Positions 17,163-25,431 are shown, numbered from the stretch's first letter. The stretch is DNA of 46,589 nt from Candidatus Zhuqueibacterota bacterium (GCA_022616415.1 JAKEEU010000148.1:1-46589), one strand, 5' to 3'. Numbers and translations: made by a program. Notes: a model not told the origin generated them from the sequence alone.

Positions 17163-18329
17163 CTATCCCCTCTGCCCCAGATACCGCAGGGCCAAAATCG
17201 TGATATCATCCGTTTGCGCCGCGCCGGCGGAAAACGCGCGGACTCCATCAACGACGCCCTGAATGATTTCCGGCAACGGCGAGCCCGTGTGCCTCTTCAA
17301 ACAGGCTTCCAGCCGAGAGGCGGTGAACTCATTTTTATCGCCATCCATCGCTTCGGTGACGCCATCGGTGTAAAGAAAAATTCCATCCCCAGGCCGCAGC
17401 TCGATTTCATTTGCCCCGTAGGCCGAGTTCTCGAGCAAAGCCAACGGGATTCCAGTCGGCTCCGTTGATTCAATCCGTCCGTTGTGCCGCAGGATAAAGG
17501 GTGGGTTATGCCCGCCGTTGGCGTATGCCACCTTGCCGCTGCGGGTGTTGAGAATCCCATAAAAAACGGTGGCGAACATCTCGGCAACGCTTTCGCGATG
17601 GAGAATCCGGTTCGCGCGCTCCAGGCAAGCCTGGGGCGACAGTCCGGTTGCGGCAGTCGCCATCAGCAAAGTTCGGCACACGGTCATAAACAGCGCCGCC
17701 GGAATTCCCTTGCCGGAAACGTCGCCAATGAGAAAACCCAGATTATCCTCGTCCAGCAGAAAGGAATCGTAAAAATCCCCGCCGACTTCTTTGGCCATAA
17801 TCATTTTTGCGTGGATCGCGAAATCTTTTCGCTGCGAAAGCGCGGGAAAGCCGCGCGGCAGGATCGCTTCTTGAATCCCTTTGGCAATTTCCAGTTCTTG
17901 TTGGATGGTCATCAAGTGATCGTGCACTTTTATCGACTCGCGAATGGCTCTGGCTTCGTGCAGCGCTTTTTCAATCGTCAGTTTCAAATCCTGCAGGTTG
18001 AACGGTTTGGTTACAAAGTCGTATGCCCCGTGGTTCATTGCCGCGCGAATATTGGCCATGTCGCCATAAGCGGAAATGACGACCGCGATGATGATGGGAA
18101 AATGGACATTGACTGTGGCGAGCAGGGTCAAGCCGTCCATTTCGGGCATGTTGAGATCGGTCAGGACCGCGGCCACTTCTTCGTCTTCTTCCAGCCGCTT
18201 GAGCGCCTCGGCGCCGTTTTCGGCAAAGATGAAAACCAGCTCCCGCTCATCGATCCTCTTTCTGAACATCTGGCCGATCATGAGCTTCAGATCTGGCTCG
18301 TCGTCGACCACCAGGATTTTATGTGGCAT
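17163..18329 (-). CDS. Response regulator with SpoIIE/RsbU-type PP2C phosphatase output (second copy)
   Basis: 388 residues from [15 protein letters not shown], chosen because AAGGAG precedes this ATG; an ATG 12 codons earlier is less likely. Receiver with VVDDEPD, VLTDLNMPEMDG and FVTKPFN; linker QQELEIAKGIQEAILPRGFP; PP2C domain with [33 protein letters not shown] and TDDITILALRY. All metal ligands seen in the 2031 paralog are present. One change: [21 protein letters not shown] shows the same alpha4 region as the paralog, so the two may share an input kinase. It is upstream of and co-directional with the two giant propeller kinases. Confidence 0.93.
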   Translation of the reverse strand: MPHKILVVDDEPDLKLMIGQMFRKRIDERELVFIFAENGAEALKRLEEDEEVAAVLTDLNMPEMDGLTLLATVNVHFPIIIAVVISAYGDMANIRAAMNHGAYDFVTKPFNLQDLKLTIEKALHEARAIRESIKVHDHLMTIQQELEIAKGIQEAILPRGFPALSQRKDFAIHAKMIMAKEVGGDFYDSFLLDEDNLGFLIGDVSGKGIPAALFMTVCRTLLMATAATGLSPQACLERANRILHRESVAEMFATVFYGILNTRSGKVAYANGGHNPPFILRHNGRIESTEPTGIPLALLENSAYGANEIELRPGDGIFLYTDGVTEAMDGDKNEFTASRLEACLKRHTGSPLPEIIQGVVDGVRAFSAGAAQTDDITILALRYLGQRG

Positions 18330-18354
18330 ATTTCGCTCCTTTTTAATTTGAGCG

Positions 18355-18477
18355 CTATGATTCAATCTCCTTAAGCTCCGAGACGTCCAGGCCGTTCAAA
18401 TAGGCCAAAGCGGCTTCACCGGAATGGGCAAATTTCAATTCCAATTGGCCGGCTTTCCCCTCGAAATTGCATTTGCT
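18355..18477 (-). pseudogene. Possible receiver-domain remnant
   Basis: The minus frame reads LELKFAHSGEAALAYLNGL then DVSELKEIES-stop, which resembles the beta2-alpha2 part of a receiver (compare ELVFIFAENGAEALKRLEED in the adjacent phosphatase). No start or catalytic Asp is present. It may be chance. Confidence 0.2.
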
Positions 18478-18510
18478 TTTCTTCTCCGTGCGTGTTATAT
18501 TATAGCACGC
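18473..18510 (+). promoter_or_regulatory. Promoter with overlapping palindrome, for the Rpn-like gene
   Basis: TTGCTT (18473-18478), 17-base spacer, TATATT (18496-18501). A near-perfect 21-base palindrome GCGTG-TTATATTATAG-CACGC (18490-18510) covers the -10 box, so a repressor could act there. The ATG is 63 bases beyond the palindrome. Confidence 0.55.
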
Positions 18511-18573
18511 TGAGGTGGTCAAGTCAAGACCCGCGAGCGTTTGCGTAAGCTGTGCCTGCTGGGAGAATGAATC

Positions 18574-19416
18574 ATGCAATTCGCCGATCCCCGAACCGAC
18601 TTCGCGTTCAAGAAAATTTTTGGCAACGACCAGGCCAAGGAAGTGCTGATCAGCTTCCTCAATGCCGTGCTCGGGCTGGAAGGGAGCCACGCCATTGCCG
18701 AAGTCACCATCCTTAATCCTTATCAAGCACCGAAAATCTCAACTTTGAAACATAGTTATCTCGATGTGAAATGCCGCGACCATCGCGGTGTGCAATTCGT
18801 GGTGGAGATGCAGGTGCAATATGCCGAGGGTTTCGGCAAGCGCATTCAGTATAACGCGTGTAAAGCTTACATCGGCCAGATCCCGGCGGGTGAAGACTAC
18901 CCCAAGCTCAACCAGGTCATCGCCATCACCATCGTCGATTTCACCATGTTTCGTGAGTTCGAGCATTATCTCTCCTGCCACGAATTTCGCGAAACCATTT
19001 CCAATAATTGTTATCTCGACGAGATCCGGCATTATTTCATCGAATTGCCCAAATTCACCAAAACCGAGGCCGAATTGGAATCGGCCATCGACAAGTGGTG
19101 CTATTTTCTCAAGCACGCCGGCCGGCTGGAGGTGATTCCGGAGAAGCTGAACCACGAGCCGTTTCGCAAAGCCTTTGAGATCGCCAATCGCGCCAACATG
19201 TCCAAAGATGAGTGGGAGGCTTACGACGCCACCTCGGTTCGCATGCAAGACGAGCGCGGCATCGCCATCGCCGCTCGCAAGGAGGGTCTTAAAGAGGGAG
19301 AACAAATCGGGCAGCGGCGAATTCTTCGCGCCTTGCAACAGAAAGGCTATGGGAAAGAGCAGATGGCCGATATGACCGGATTCTCCCTTGAAGAAATAGA
19401 ACGATTATTGGCTTGA
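18574..19416 (+). CDS. Rpn family recombination-promoting nuclease / PD-(D/E)XK transposase-like protein
   Basis: 280 residues. The start MQFADPRTDFAFKKIFGND, then FLNAVLGLEG, is the signature of the Rpn/PDDEXK-family putative transposases. Nuclease residues appear as D in YLDVKCRDHRG and the E-x-Q of FVVEMQVQYAEGF, followed by the helix KRIQYNACKAYIGQI. The C-terminus is a charged helical tail with EGLKEGEQIGQRRILRALQ, also typical. E. coli Rpn proteins are nucleases that raise RecA-independent recombination; here that is family knowledge only. The gene is on the opposite strand to the signalling genes around it, has its own promoter and a GGGAG site before the ATG. Confidence 0.9.
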   Translation: MQFADPRTDFAFKKIFGNDQAKEVLISFLNAVLGLEGSHAIAEVTILNPYQAPKISTLKHSYLDVKCRDHRGVQFVVEMQVQYAEGFGKRIQYNACKAYIGQIPAGEDYPKLNQVIAITIVDFTMFREFEHYLSCHEFRETISNNCYLDEIRHYFIELPKFTKTEAELESAIDKWCYFLKHAGRLEVIPEKLNHEPFRKAFEIANRANMSKDEWEAYDATSVRMQDERGIAIAARKEGLKEGEQIGQRRILRALQQKGYGKEQMADMTGFSLEEIERLLA

Positions 19417-19444
19417 GTTGCCATGCCTGCTGGCGCGTCCGATT

Positions 19445-22400
19445 TTAATTTTTCAGTTTTATCTCTCGTGGTAAGCTGATCACAAACTCCGTAAATTCCC
19501 CTTCTTCCGTTTCCACTTTGATCTCCCCTTTGTGCTCCTGCACGATGATGTCGTAACTAATCGACAAGCCCAAGCCCGTGCCTTGTCCCGTCGGCTTGGT
19601 CGTAAAGAAAGGATTAAAAATTTTCTCACGAATGTGAGCGGGAATGCCGCTGCCGTTGTCGCGGATGCGGATTTCGATTTTATTGCCCAGGTTTTGGGTG
19701 CGCACCGCCAGCACCGCCGAGTAACTTTGTCCCAATGATTTTTTCTTTTCGTGAGTGGCATAAAAGGCATTGTTGATGAGATTGAGAAAAACCCGGCTGA
19801 GATTTTGCGGCACCACCTCGACGCGGCCGATGGAATCGTCGTATGCCTTTTCGATTTTGATGTTGAACGAGTTGTCCTGCGCGCGCATGCCGTGAAACGC
19901 CAGCATGACGTACTCATCGAGAATGGCGTTGATGTCCGCGGGCCGGCGCTCGCCGGATTCACCGCGGGAGTGCAGCAACATGCCCTTCACGATGCTGTCG
20001 GCGCGCTGGCCATGATGGTTGATCTTGGTGAGGTTTTCGTCGAGCAGCCGGAGCACCTCCTCGAGATTCGCGCGCCTCTCCTCGTCCATCTTTTGATTTT
20101 GTCCATCAATGACCTCACGGAGTTCCCGGGTTAAATCCAGCGAGAGCGCGGCAAAATTATTCACGAAATTGAGCGGATTCTTGATCTCGTGCGCGATGCC
20201 GGCGGTGAGCTGTCCCAACGACGCCAATTTTTCCTGCACGAGAAGCTGATACTGGGTGGCTTGCAGATTTTTCAGCGCTTCGTTGAGCCGGCGGTAAGCG
20301 TCGGCGTTGTCCAGCGCGATGGTGACGTAGGCCGCGAGGTTTTGCAACAGATTCAGATGATATTCAGTGTAAGCGTTCGTTTGATAGCTCTGGATGGTGA
20401 TGACCCCGAGCACGCGATCTTGCGCGATCAATGGCAGGTAGATCAGCGACTGCGGCGCTTCCGAGCGCGTGCCGTCTTCGAGCAAGCGCCCGGCATCATT
20501 CCGGTAGGCGTCGATATAGCGCCGGTATTCTCGCGTCACTTCATTGATAAAAACCGGCTGGCGGTTCTCGATGCACCAGACCGGGAACTGATTTTTGTCG
20601 TTGGTGTCTCGCGTATAGGGCGCGTAGCGCTTGCCCCTGGCGATGGCGAGCTTATACTCGATCTGTTGTTTCTCCGGTTGGCAAATCCCGACGCCAAAAA
20701 TCGTGGCATCTGCCAGGCGATTGATGTGCTCGTACAGTTTGTAAAAGATCGTATCAAAATCCAGGGAGGCGGTAATGTCTTTGCCGATCCGGCTGAGCAG
20801 CTCAACGTTGTCTTTTTGCGTTCGAATCTCAGCGGTTCTTTCCTCGACGGTTTGTTCCAGCTTTCGGCCACGCGATTCGAGCTGGCGGGTGCGCAATCTG
20901 ACGAAGCCGAGAACGACGGCGCCGGCAGCCAATATGTACGAAACGTACGCCCACCACGTGCGATACCACGGCGGCAGGATTTTGAAAGCATACACGGCTT
21001 CGCTGCTTTCGTGCGCATATACATTTCTGGCGCGAACCCGAAAGCGGTAATTGCCCGGTGGAAGGTTGGTGTAGTTTTTTGCCGTCTCGTCGCTCCAGGC
21101 CGATCCCGCCGGGCGGGATTGGTCAAATCCTTCCAAAAAAGTTTGGAATTGATTCCTGGCTATTTCCTCATAACTGGAGGCGGAAAACTCGAAGCGCAGA
21201 GAATTTTTTGAATGATCCAACACCGGCGCAAGGTTCCCATCGCCATTGAGATTCGCCCCGCCAAATATCACCGAATCCCCGCCCGCGGTCACGCGCCGTA
21301 TGAGAGCGGGATACGCCGCCAAATTAACCTGCGATATGCTGGGATCATGGCGAATTAGGGTATTCGGGCCACCCAGCCAAACTACACCGTCGGACTCGGG
21401 GTAAATATAAAAGAAGGTTTCGTTAAAAAATCGGCGTAACGGCGTGTCCTCCGGAACGTAGCTGCCACCGGCCTGCGGCCGTTCCACTGCGGTTCCGCGC
21501 CCGAAGTTGATCCACACCCGGGCTTGAGCATCCTCTTGCAGGGTATATTCTTCCACCGTGCCGCCGAAAGATACCGGCCTCAAGTTGAATGTCGAATCTG
21601 GCGTAAACTCGCGGCGGGTTGGATCGAAACGAAAAATGTCGTCTTGAGAAACAAAATACGTCTTGTCGGCAACAATGAAGACCGTAACGCCACCTGCCGG
21701 CAAGCCCTGCGCAACCCCAAAGCGCTCAATTTTGGGATGAGGTAAATCCGCCTCATTCTGTGTTGGTTCGGTGAATTCCACCCGTAAAACTCCTTGCGTT
21801 CGTGTGCCGAGCCACAAGATGCCAGGTTCTTGCTCGACAATGCGAATAATATCTTCGTGAATGCCATCGATGCTGCCCTCGTCGATCCATTTTCCTCCCG
21901 CGCCGGCAGACTCGAAACGCAAAGCAGCCAGGCCGGTTTCCAGGCCGGCGAAAATGCGGGCCGAACCCTCTTTGAGGTTGAGGCGTTGCCGCGAGCGATG
22001 CAAGAAATTCGCGCGATAGGTATTGTTGACGGAGGCTTTGACGGAGACGGCCCGATCACCGTCAATGCGGTAAACCCCCTCATTCGTCGCCGCCAGCAGC
22101 ATATCGTCCACCGCTAGCAAAGCCAAACTTTGGGAGGCAATTCCGGAAACCGGCCGAAACTCCCGTTGCGCTGCCTGCAGATAAGAGACGCCCAAGCTGG
22201 TCGCCACATAGAGCAAGCCGCGGTGCCGGAGAATAAACGCGATGGCGGTCTTCACGCCCGACTGCTCGTCATAAAAGGTAAAGGGTGAGTTTGGCTCAAC
22301 GCGGGCCAGGCCGTTATTGAACGCCAGCCACAGCGCGTCTTGATTATCGGCAAAAGCGTGGTGTAAAATATTATCCGCCAATCCGGCGGCTTTATCTATT

Positions 22401-23272
22401 TGCCGGATCAAATTTCCCTGCCGGTCAATGATCGCCAAGCCGCCGCGCAATGTTCCCAACGCCAACAAGTCGCCGCTCAAAATAACGCCGGGCGAGTAGA
22501 GCTGATTGGTTGAAAGGAATGCCGCCGCGGCCGGAGCGAGGCGGAAGGGTGTGATAGTGGCGCCGTCGAGCAGAAACAAACCCTGCTCGCGGGTTCCGAT
22601 GAGAATCTTTTTTTCATCAAAAGGGAGCATGACATAAATCCGCTCTTCGGCAAAGCGCTCTCCGTTGGGCGCTATTCGCAGGGAGTCATCCAGCATGCGC
22701 ATCAGCCCGACTTGCCATTGGCGAACGTAAAGCGTATCCCGAACCACAAAGGAAACGTGAAAGGAAGTGCGAGGTTTCCACGCCATGATGCGATGATCGG
22801 CCCAGCGAAACAAAACATTGGCCGCCCGGAAATAGACGCTGTTTTTGATGACCCAGGTTTGCCACACGTCCGTGAAGGGAAGATCTTCCGCCTGGATGTA
22901 CGCCAGCAGAGAGAGGTAGCGCATTTGTCCCAGGCTGTCAGCCGCTAAATAGCCGAAATCACCAACGCCGCCGACATAAATTCGGCCGTTTTTATCCTTG
23001 GCTAATGAGCGCGCCACGCTTTTATTCGGCAATTGGATCAGCCGCCAAGAGACGCCATCGTATTCGAGTACGCCATTGTTGTTGCCAAAATACATCACGC
23101 CGCGGTCGTCCTGCACGATCGCCCAGTTCTGCGGGTGCGCGCCGTATTCCTTCGGACTGTAGTTGGTGATGAAAACTTTGCCGGCCTCCTGGCGAGGTTG
23201 GGCGAAGGTGGCGCCCGGCCCCGAAAAGCTGCTGAGTGCCGGCAAAAGGAAGAAGAGAGTGATTTTGTTCAT
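19445..23272 (-). CDS. Propeller sensor histidine kinase with GAF domain
   Basis: 1275 residues from MNKITLFFLLPALSSFSG (signal peptide); the ribosome site is weak, and an ATG 13 codons upstream lies in kinase debris. Propeller opening NYSPKEYGAHPQNWAIVQDD matches the kinase at 11861. Blades run to about 700, then Y_Y_Y (FQTFLEGFDQSRP... GNYRFRVRARN), membrane helix WWAYVSYILAAGAVVLGFV, coiled coil, one GAF (CIENRQPVFINEVTREY), HisKA GIAHEIKNPLNFVNNF, and HATPase ([32 protein letters not shown]). There is no receiver. The sensor half is related to the 11861 kinase, the GAF-kinase half to the soluble kinase at 3333, so it looks like a mosaic of the two. An in-frame palindrome is at 21103-21119. 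Confidence 0.94.
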   Translation of the reverse strand: MNKITLFFLLPALSSFSGPGATFAQPRQEAGKVFITNYSPKEYGAHPQNWAIVQDDRGVMYFGNNNGVLEYDGVSWRLIQLPNKSVARSLAKDKNGRIYVGGVGDFGYLAADSLGQMRYLSLLAYIQAEDLPFTDVWQTWVIKNSVYFRAANVLFRWADHRIMAWKPRTSFHVSFVVRDTLYVRQWQVGLMRMLDDSLRIAPNGERFAEERIYVMLPFDEKKILIGTREQGLFLLDGATITPFRLAPAAAAFLSTNQLYSPGVILSGDLLALGTLRGGLAIIDRQGNLIRQIDKAAGLADNILHHAFADNQDALWLAFNNGLARVEPNSPFTFYDEQSGVKTAIAFILRHRGLLYVATSLGVSYLQAAQREFRPVSGIASQSLALLAVDDMLLAATNEGVYRIDGDRAVSVKASVNNTYRANFLHRSRQRLNLKEGSARIFAGLETGLAALRFESAGAGGKWIDEGSIDGIHEDIIRIVEQEPGILWLGTRTQGVLRVEFTEPTQNEADLPHPKIERFGVAQGLPAGGVTVFIVADKTYFVSQDDIFRFDPTRREFTPDSTFNLRPVSFGGTVEEYTLQEDAQARVWINFGRGTAVERPQAGGSYVPEDTPLRRFFNETFFYIYPESDGVVWLGGPNTLIRHDPSISQVNLAAYPALIRRVTAGGDSVIFGGANLNGDGNLAPVLDHSKNSLRFEFSASSYEEIARNQFQTFLEGFDQSRPAGSAWSDETAKNYTNLPPGNYRFRVRARNVYAHESSEAVYAFKILPPWYRTWWAYVSYILAAGAVVLGFVRLRTRQLESRGRKLEQTVEERTAEIRTQKDNVELLSRIGKDITASLDFDTIFYKLYEHINRLADATIFGVGICQPEKQQIEYKLAIARGKRYAPYTRDTNDKNQFPVWCIENRQPVFINEVTREYRRYIDAYRNDAGRLLEDGTRSEAPQSLIYLPLIAQDRVLGVITIQSYQTNAYTEYHLNLLQNLAAYVTIALDNADAYRRLNEALKNLQATQYQLLVQEKLASLGQLTAGIAHEIKNPLNFVNNFAALSLDLTRELREVIDGQNQKMDEERRANLEEVLRLLDENLTKINHHGQRADSIVKGMLLHSRGESGERRPADINAILDEYVMLAFHGMRAQDNSFNIKIEKAYDDSIGRVEVVPQNLSRVFLNLINNAFYATHEKKKSLGQSYSAVLAVRTQNLGNKIEIRIRDNGSGIPAHIREKIFNPFFTTKPTGQGTGLGLSISYDIIVQEHKGEIKVETEEGEFTEFVISLPREIKLKN
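21103..21119. repeat. In-frame ATCCCGC/GCGGGAT palindrome inside a kinase gene
   Basis: ATCCCGC-CGG-GCGGGAT, encoding the SRPAGSA segment of the Y_Y_Y domain. The paralog at 11861 lacks these residues at the aligned site (DENWSPWHRN), consistent with an inserted mini-hairpin. Confidence 0.6.
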
Positions 23273-23283
23273 GGCGTTTGCCA

Positions 23284-23357
23284 AGATTAGAAATTTTTTC
23301 GCGAATGTCAAGCGGAATGCCGTTGTCGTTGTCGTGAATGCGGAGTTCGATTTTGCT
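23284..23357 (-). pseudogene. Shard of a kinase ATPase domain just upstream of a kinase gene
   Basis: Minus strand reads KIELRIHDNDNGIPLDIREK then IS, matching KIEIRIRDNGNGIPPDIREK of the soluble kinase. The match stops at the signal peptide region of the 19445 kinase. There is no start or rest of domain. Confidence 0.75.
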
Positions 23358-23388
23358 ATACACAGGCGAGATCTAAGTATTATGGCCG

Positions 23389-23419
23389 ACTTGCATTTTG
23401 AAGCAAGTTTTAGTATATT
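23389..23419 (+). promoter_or_regulatory. Promoter with dyad, for the VapBC-like pair
   Basis: TTGCAT (23391-23396), 17-base spacer, TATATT (23414-23419). ACTTGC (23389-23394) and GCAAGT (23403-23408) form a dyad over the -35 box and spacer, a plausible site for autoregulation by the antitoxin. Confidence 0.6.
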
Positions 23420-23445
23420 AAACTGAATTGAAAAGGAGAAAACGA

Positions 23446-23661
23446 ATGCAAGCTTATCATGTGCAAACCACCGTTGCCAACGACGGTTCGCTTAAATTGC
23501 ATAACCTGCCGTTTCCTGCAGGCGAATCCGTCGAGGTGATTATTTTAACACGGTCGGCGATTTCGTCACGCCAGAATTCGTACCCACTGCGTGGTACTCC
23601 CGTAACCTACATCAATCCAACTGAACCGGTCGCCCAAACTGACTGGGAGGCGGCGCAATGA
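23446..23661 (+). CDS. Small putative antitoxin of a PIN-domain toxin
   Basis: 71 residues from MQAYHVQTTVANDGSLKLHN; AAAGGAGAA directly precedes this ATG. The first 40 residues (DGSLKLHNLPFPAGESVEVIIL) resemble AbrB/DUF-type short beta antitoxins placed before vapC genes; the rest is probably flexible and toxin-binding. Its TGA overlaps the ATG of the toxin gene (ATGA), so the two are translationally coupled. The function is inferred mainly from the partner. Confidence 0.75.
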   Translation: MQAYHVQTTVANDGSLKLHNLPFPAGESVEVIILTRSAISSRQNSYPLRGTPVTYINPTEPVAQTDWEAAQ

Positions 23662-24050
23662 TTGTTCTCGACACCCACATTTGGATTTGGTGGGTGCATG
23701 GGGATGCACAACTTCCGAACGCTCATCGTGCCTATCTTCAAGCGCACGAAGCTCAAGGTTTGGGCATTAGCATCATCTCATGTTGGGAAGTCGCGAAGTT
23801 GGTGGAGTATAATCGACTCAAGCTCTCATGCGCCGTCGCCGACTGGCTTGATCAAGCTCTAGCTTATCCTGGCATTCGCCTGCTTGATCTGACGCCACGC
23901 ATTGTCGTGGACTCCACGAAATTGCCCGGCACGTTTCACCGTGATCCTGCCGACCAAATGATCGTTGCCACAGCGCGAGTTCACAACTGCGCATTGATGA
24001 CAGTTGACGCGAAGATTCTGGCATATCCGCACGTGCAGAAGGCTCCATGA
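23658..24050 (+). CDS. vapC: PIN-domain VapC-like ribonuclease toxin
   Basis: 130 residues, a standard VapC length. The acidic PIN residues are visible: D5 in VLDTHIW, E44 in SCWEVAKL, D96/D99 in HRDPADQMIVATA and D in LMTVDAKIL. VapC proteins cleave tRNA or rRNA unless bound by their antitoxin. It shares an ATGA overlap with the upstream small gene. The subfamily (VLDTHIWIWW) is the one often annotated type II toxin-antitoxin VapC. It converges with the gene at 24115; I see no clear terminator in the 64-base gap. Confidence 0.92.
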   Translation: MIVLDTHIWIWWVHGDAQLPNAHRAYLQAHEAQGLGISIISCWEVAKLVEYNRLKLSCAVADWLDQALAYPGIRLLDLTPRIVVDSTKLPGTFHRDPADQMIVATARVHNCALMTVDAKILAYPHVQKAP

Positions 24051-24114
24051 TTTTGCCGCCAAGATTCTTCACCTTTCGGGCCGCCGCATATCGACCCTTA
24101 ATCAACATGAAAAA

Positions 24115-25002
24115 TCACCGCACGAAAGACAACTTGCGGCTCTGGATAAACTCTCCCGCTTGCAGCCGATAAATGTAAATGCCCGAACTCACTTCCTTGC
24201 CAGACTCATCCCTTCCATCCCACACCACCGAGTTCACACCGCCAGTCCGTCGCTCATTAACCAGCGTACGAATTTCCTGGCCAAAAATATTGTAGATCTT
24301 GAGCACAACCTGGGTCGCTTTCGGTAACTGGTAGCGAATGGTCGTGTTGGGATTTCCAGCCGAGCGGGATGTCGCTCCGCTCCAAAAAGGATTGGGATAG
24401 TTTTGTTCCAGCGTAAAACCAACCGGTACTTGGCTGAAATTATCTTCAACTTCCGTAACCATCTCTGACAGCGGACGCCGCCACACGCCGCCGCCACGAG
24501 TTCCCGCAAAGAGATGCAAGCCGCTCACGGCAAGAGAATAGACAGAAGTGCTCGTCAAGCCGGTATTGACGGCCGTCCAGCTTGTGCCGTTGTTGGTGGA
24601 AAGAAACACGCCGCCAGTTCCCGCAAAGAGATTCGAGCCGTTCACGACAAGAGCAGAAACACCAGTGTTCGTCAAGCGGGTATTGACGGCCGTCCAGCTT
24701 ACGCCGTTGTTGGTGGAAAGAAACACGCCGCCATCAGTTCCCGCAAAGAGATTCGAGCCGTGTACGGCAAGCGCATAAACAGTACGGTTCGTCAAGCCGG
24801 TATTGACAGCCATCCAGCTTGTGCCATTGTTCGTGGAAAGAAACACACCGTCGCCATCAGTTCCCGCAAAGAGATGCAAGCCGTCCACGGCAAAGCACCG
24901 AATATAGCCTCCGTAGGGTCCATTGGTTTGAATCCACTACGCCTGGAGGCTTTGTGCGCCAAGCAGGACAACGGCAGCGAGGAAAGAAAGCAAACGTTTC
25001 AT
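24115..25002 (-). pseudogene. BNR-repeat T9SS-sorted secreted protein, broken by an amber codon after the signal peptide
   Basis: From the ATG at 25002 (GGAGG site upstream) the frame encodes a clean signal peptide, MKRLLSFLAAVVLLGAQSLQA, then TAG (24937-24939), then continues without another stop: WIQTNGPYGGYIRCFAVDG, four BNR-like repeats (LFAGTDGGVFLSTNNG.SWTAVN) and a T9SS type A C-terminal domain (FTLEQNYPNPF... KIYNIFGQEIRTLVNE... KLSFVR). One CAG-to-TAG change would explain it. TAG is used as an ordinary stop elsewhere here (for example at 33703). A GTG at 24886 could restart a protein, but without a signal for export. The C-terminal domain carries a small palindromic insertion at 24362. 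Confidence 0.85.
24362..24382. repeat. In-frame mini-palindrome in the T9SS sorting domain
   Basis: GAGCGG-N9-CCGCTC, encoding WSGATSRSAG between NPF and NPNTTIRY. The usual reading is NPFNPSTTIRY, as in the protein ending at 32206, so about a dozen residues are extra. Confidence 0.6.
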
Positions 25003-25051
25003 GTTTGTGCCTCCTTGATTGAGGTTAGAGAACAATTGCAACGAACTGAAT

Positions 25052-25065
25052 ACGAACCGGTTCGT
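25052..25065. promoter_or_regulatory. Perfect 14-base palindrome in a divergent intergenic region
   Basis: ACGAACCGGTTCGT lies between the BNR pseudogene (minus) and the small gene at 25159 (plus), 50 and 94 bases from the two starts. It is a candidate operator; I see no convincing -35/-10 pair next to it. Confidence 0.35.
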
Positions 25066-25158
25066 CCAATGACTTTTTTGTTTGCGATTACAGTTTAAAA
25101 GAGCTAAATTCTAAGCAACAGACAAGAAAAAAATATCAGCTTTGATTCGAGGTGTTAT

Positions 25159-25431
25159 ATGACTGAGTTGCAAATTAAAGTAGAGCCGGAATCGGCGCAA
25201 GCATTCAAGGCCATCTCAAAGAAAGTTTTTCGAGGCAACGACGGCCTTGCCTTTCAGCGTGCGGTGCAATTTTTACGTTTGTTAGAAGATGATGATCATT
25301 TTAAGCGTTTCTGGGAAGTTGCCGACCGCATGCGCAAGCAAGTTCAAAAAGCCGGCGGCCTTTCGGCAAAGGAAATTGATCGTTTAATTCGTGAATTGCG
25401 CGCGCGGCGGCGAAAACGCAATTCGCAATAA
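25159..25431 (+). CDS. Small conserved-looking protein, unknown function
   Basis: 90 residues, rich in charged helices (HFKRFWEVADRMRKQVQ, GLSAKEIDRLIRELRARRRKR) with a basic C-terminus. A GAGG site stands 7 bases before the ATG. I do not recognise the family. Size, charge and position among toxin-antitoxin genes would suit an antitoxin whose toxin partner is absent; the following 100 bases show no partner in frame. Confidence 0.65.
   Translation: MTELQIKVEPESAQAFKAISKKVFRGNDGLAFQRAVQFLRLLEDDDHFKRFWEVADRMRKQVQKAGGLSAKEIDRLIRELRARRRKRNSQ

Noticed and set aside
24937..24939. Reassigned TAG codon in this genome
   Set aside because: TAG ends other clear genes in the window, such as the adaptor gene at 33703-33705 and the kinase ending at 8291, so it is a normal stop.
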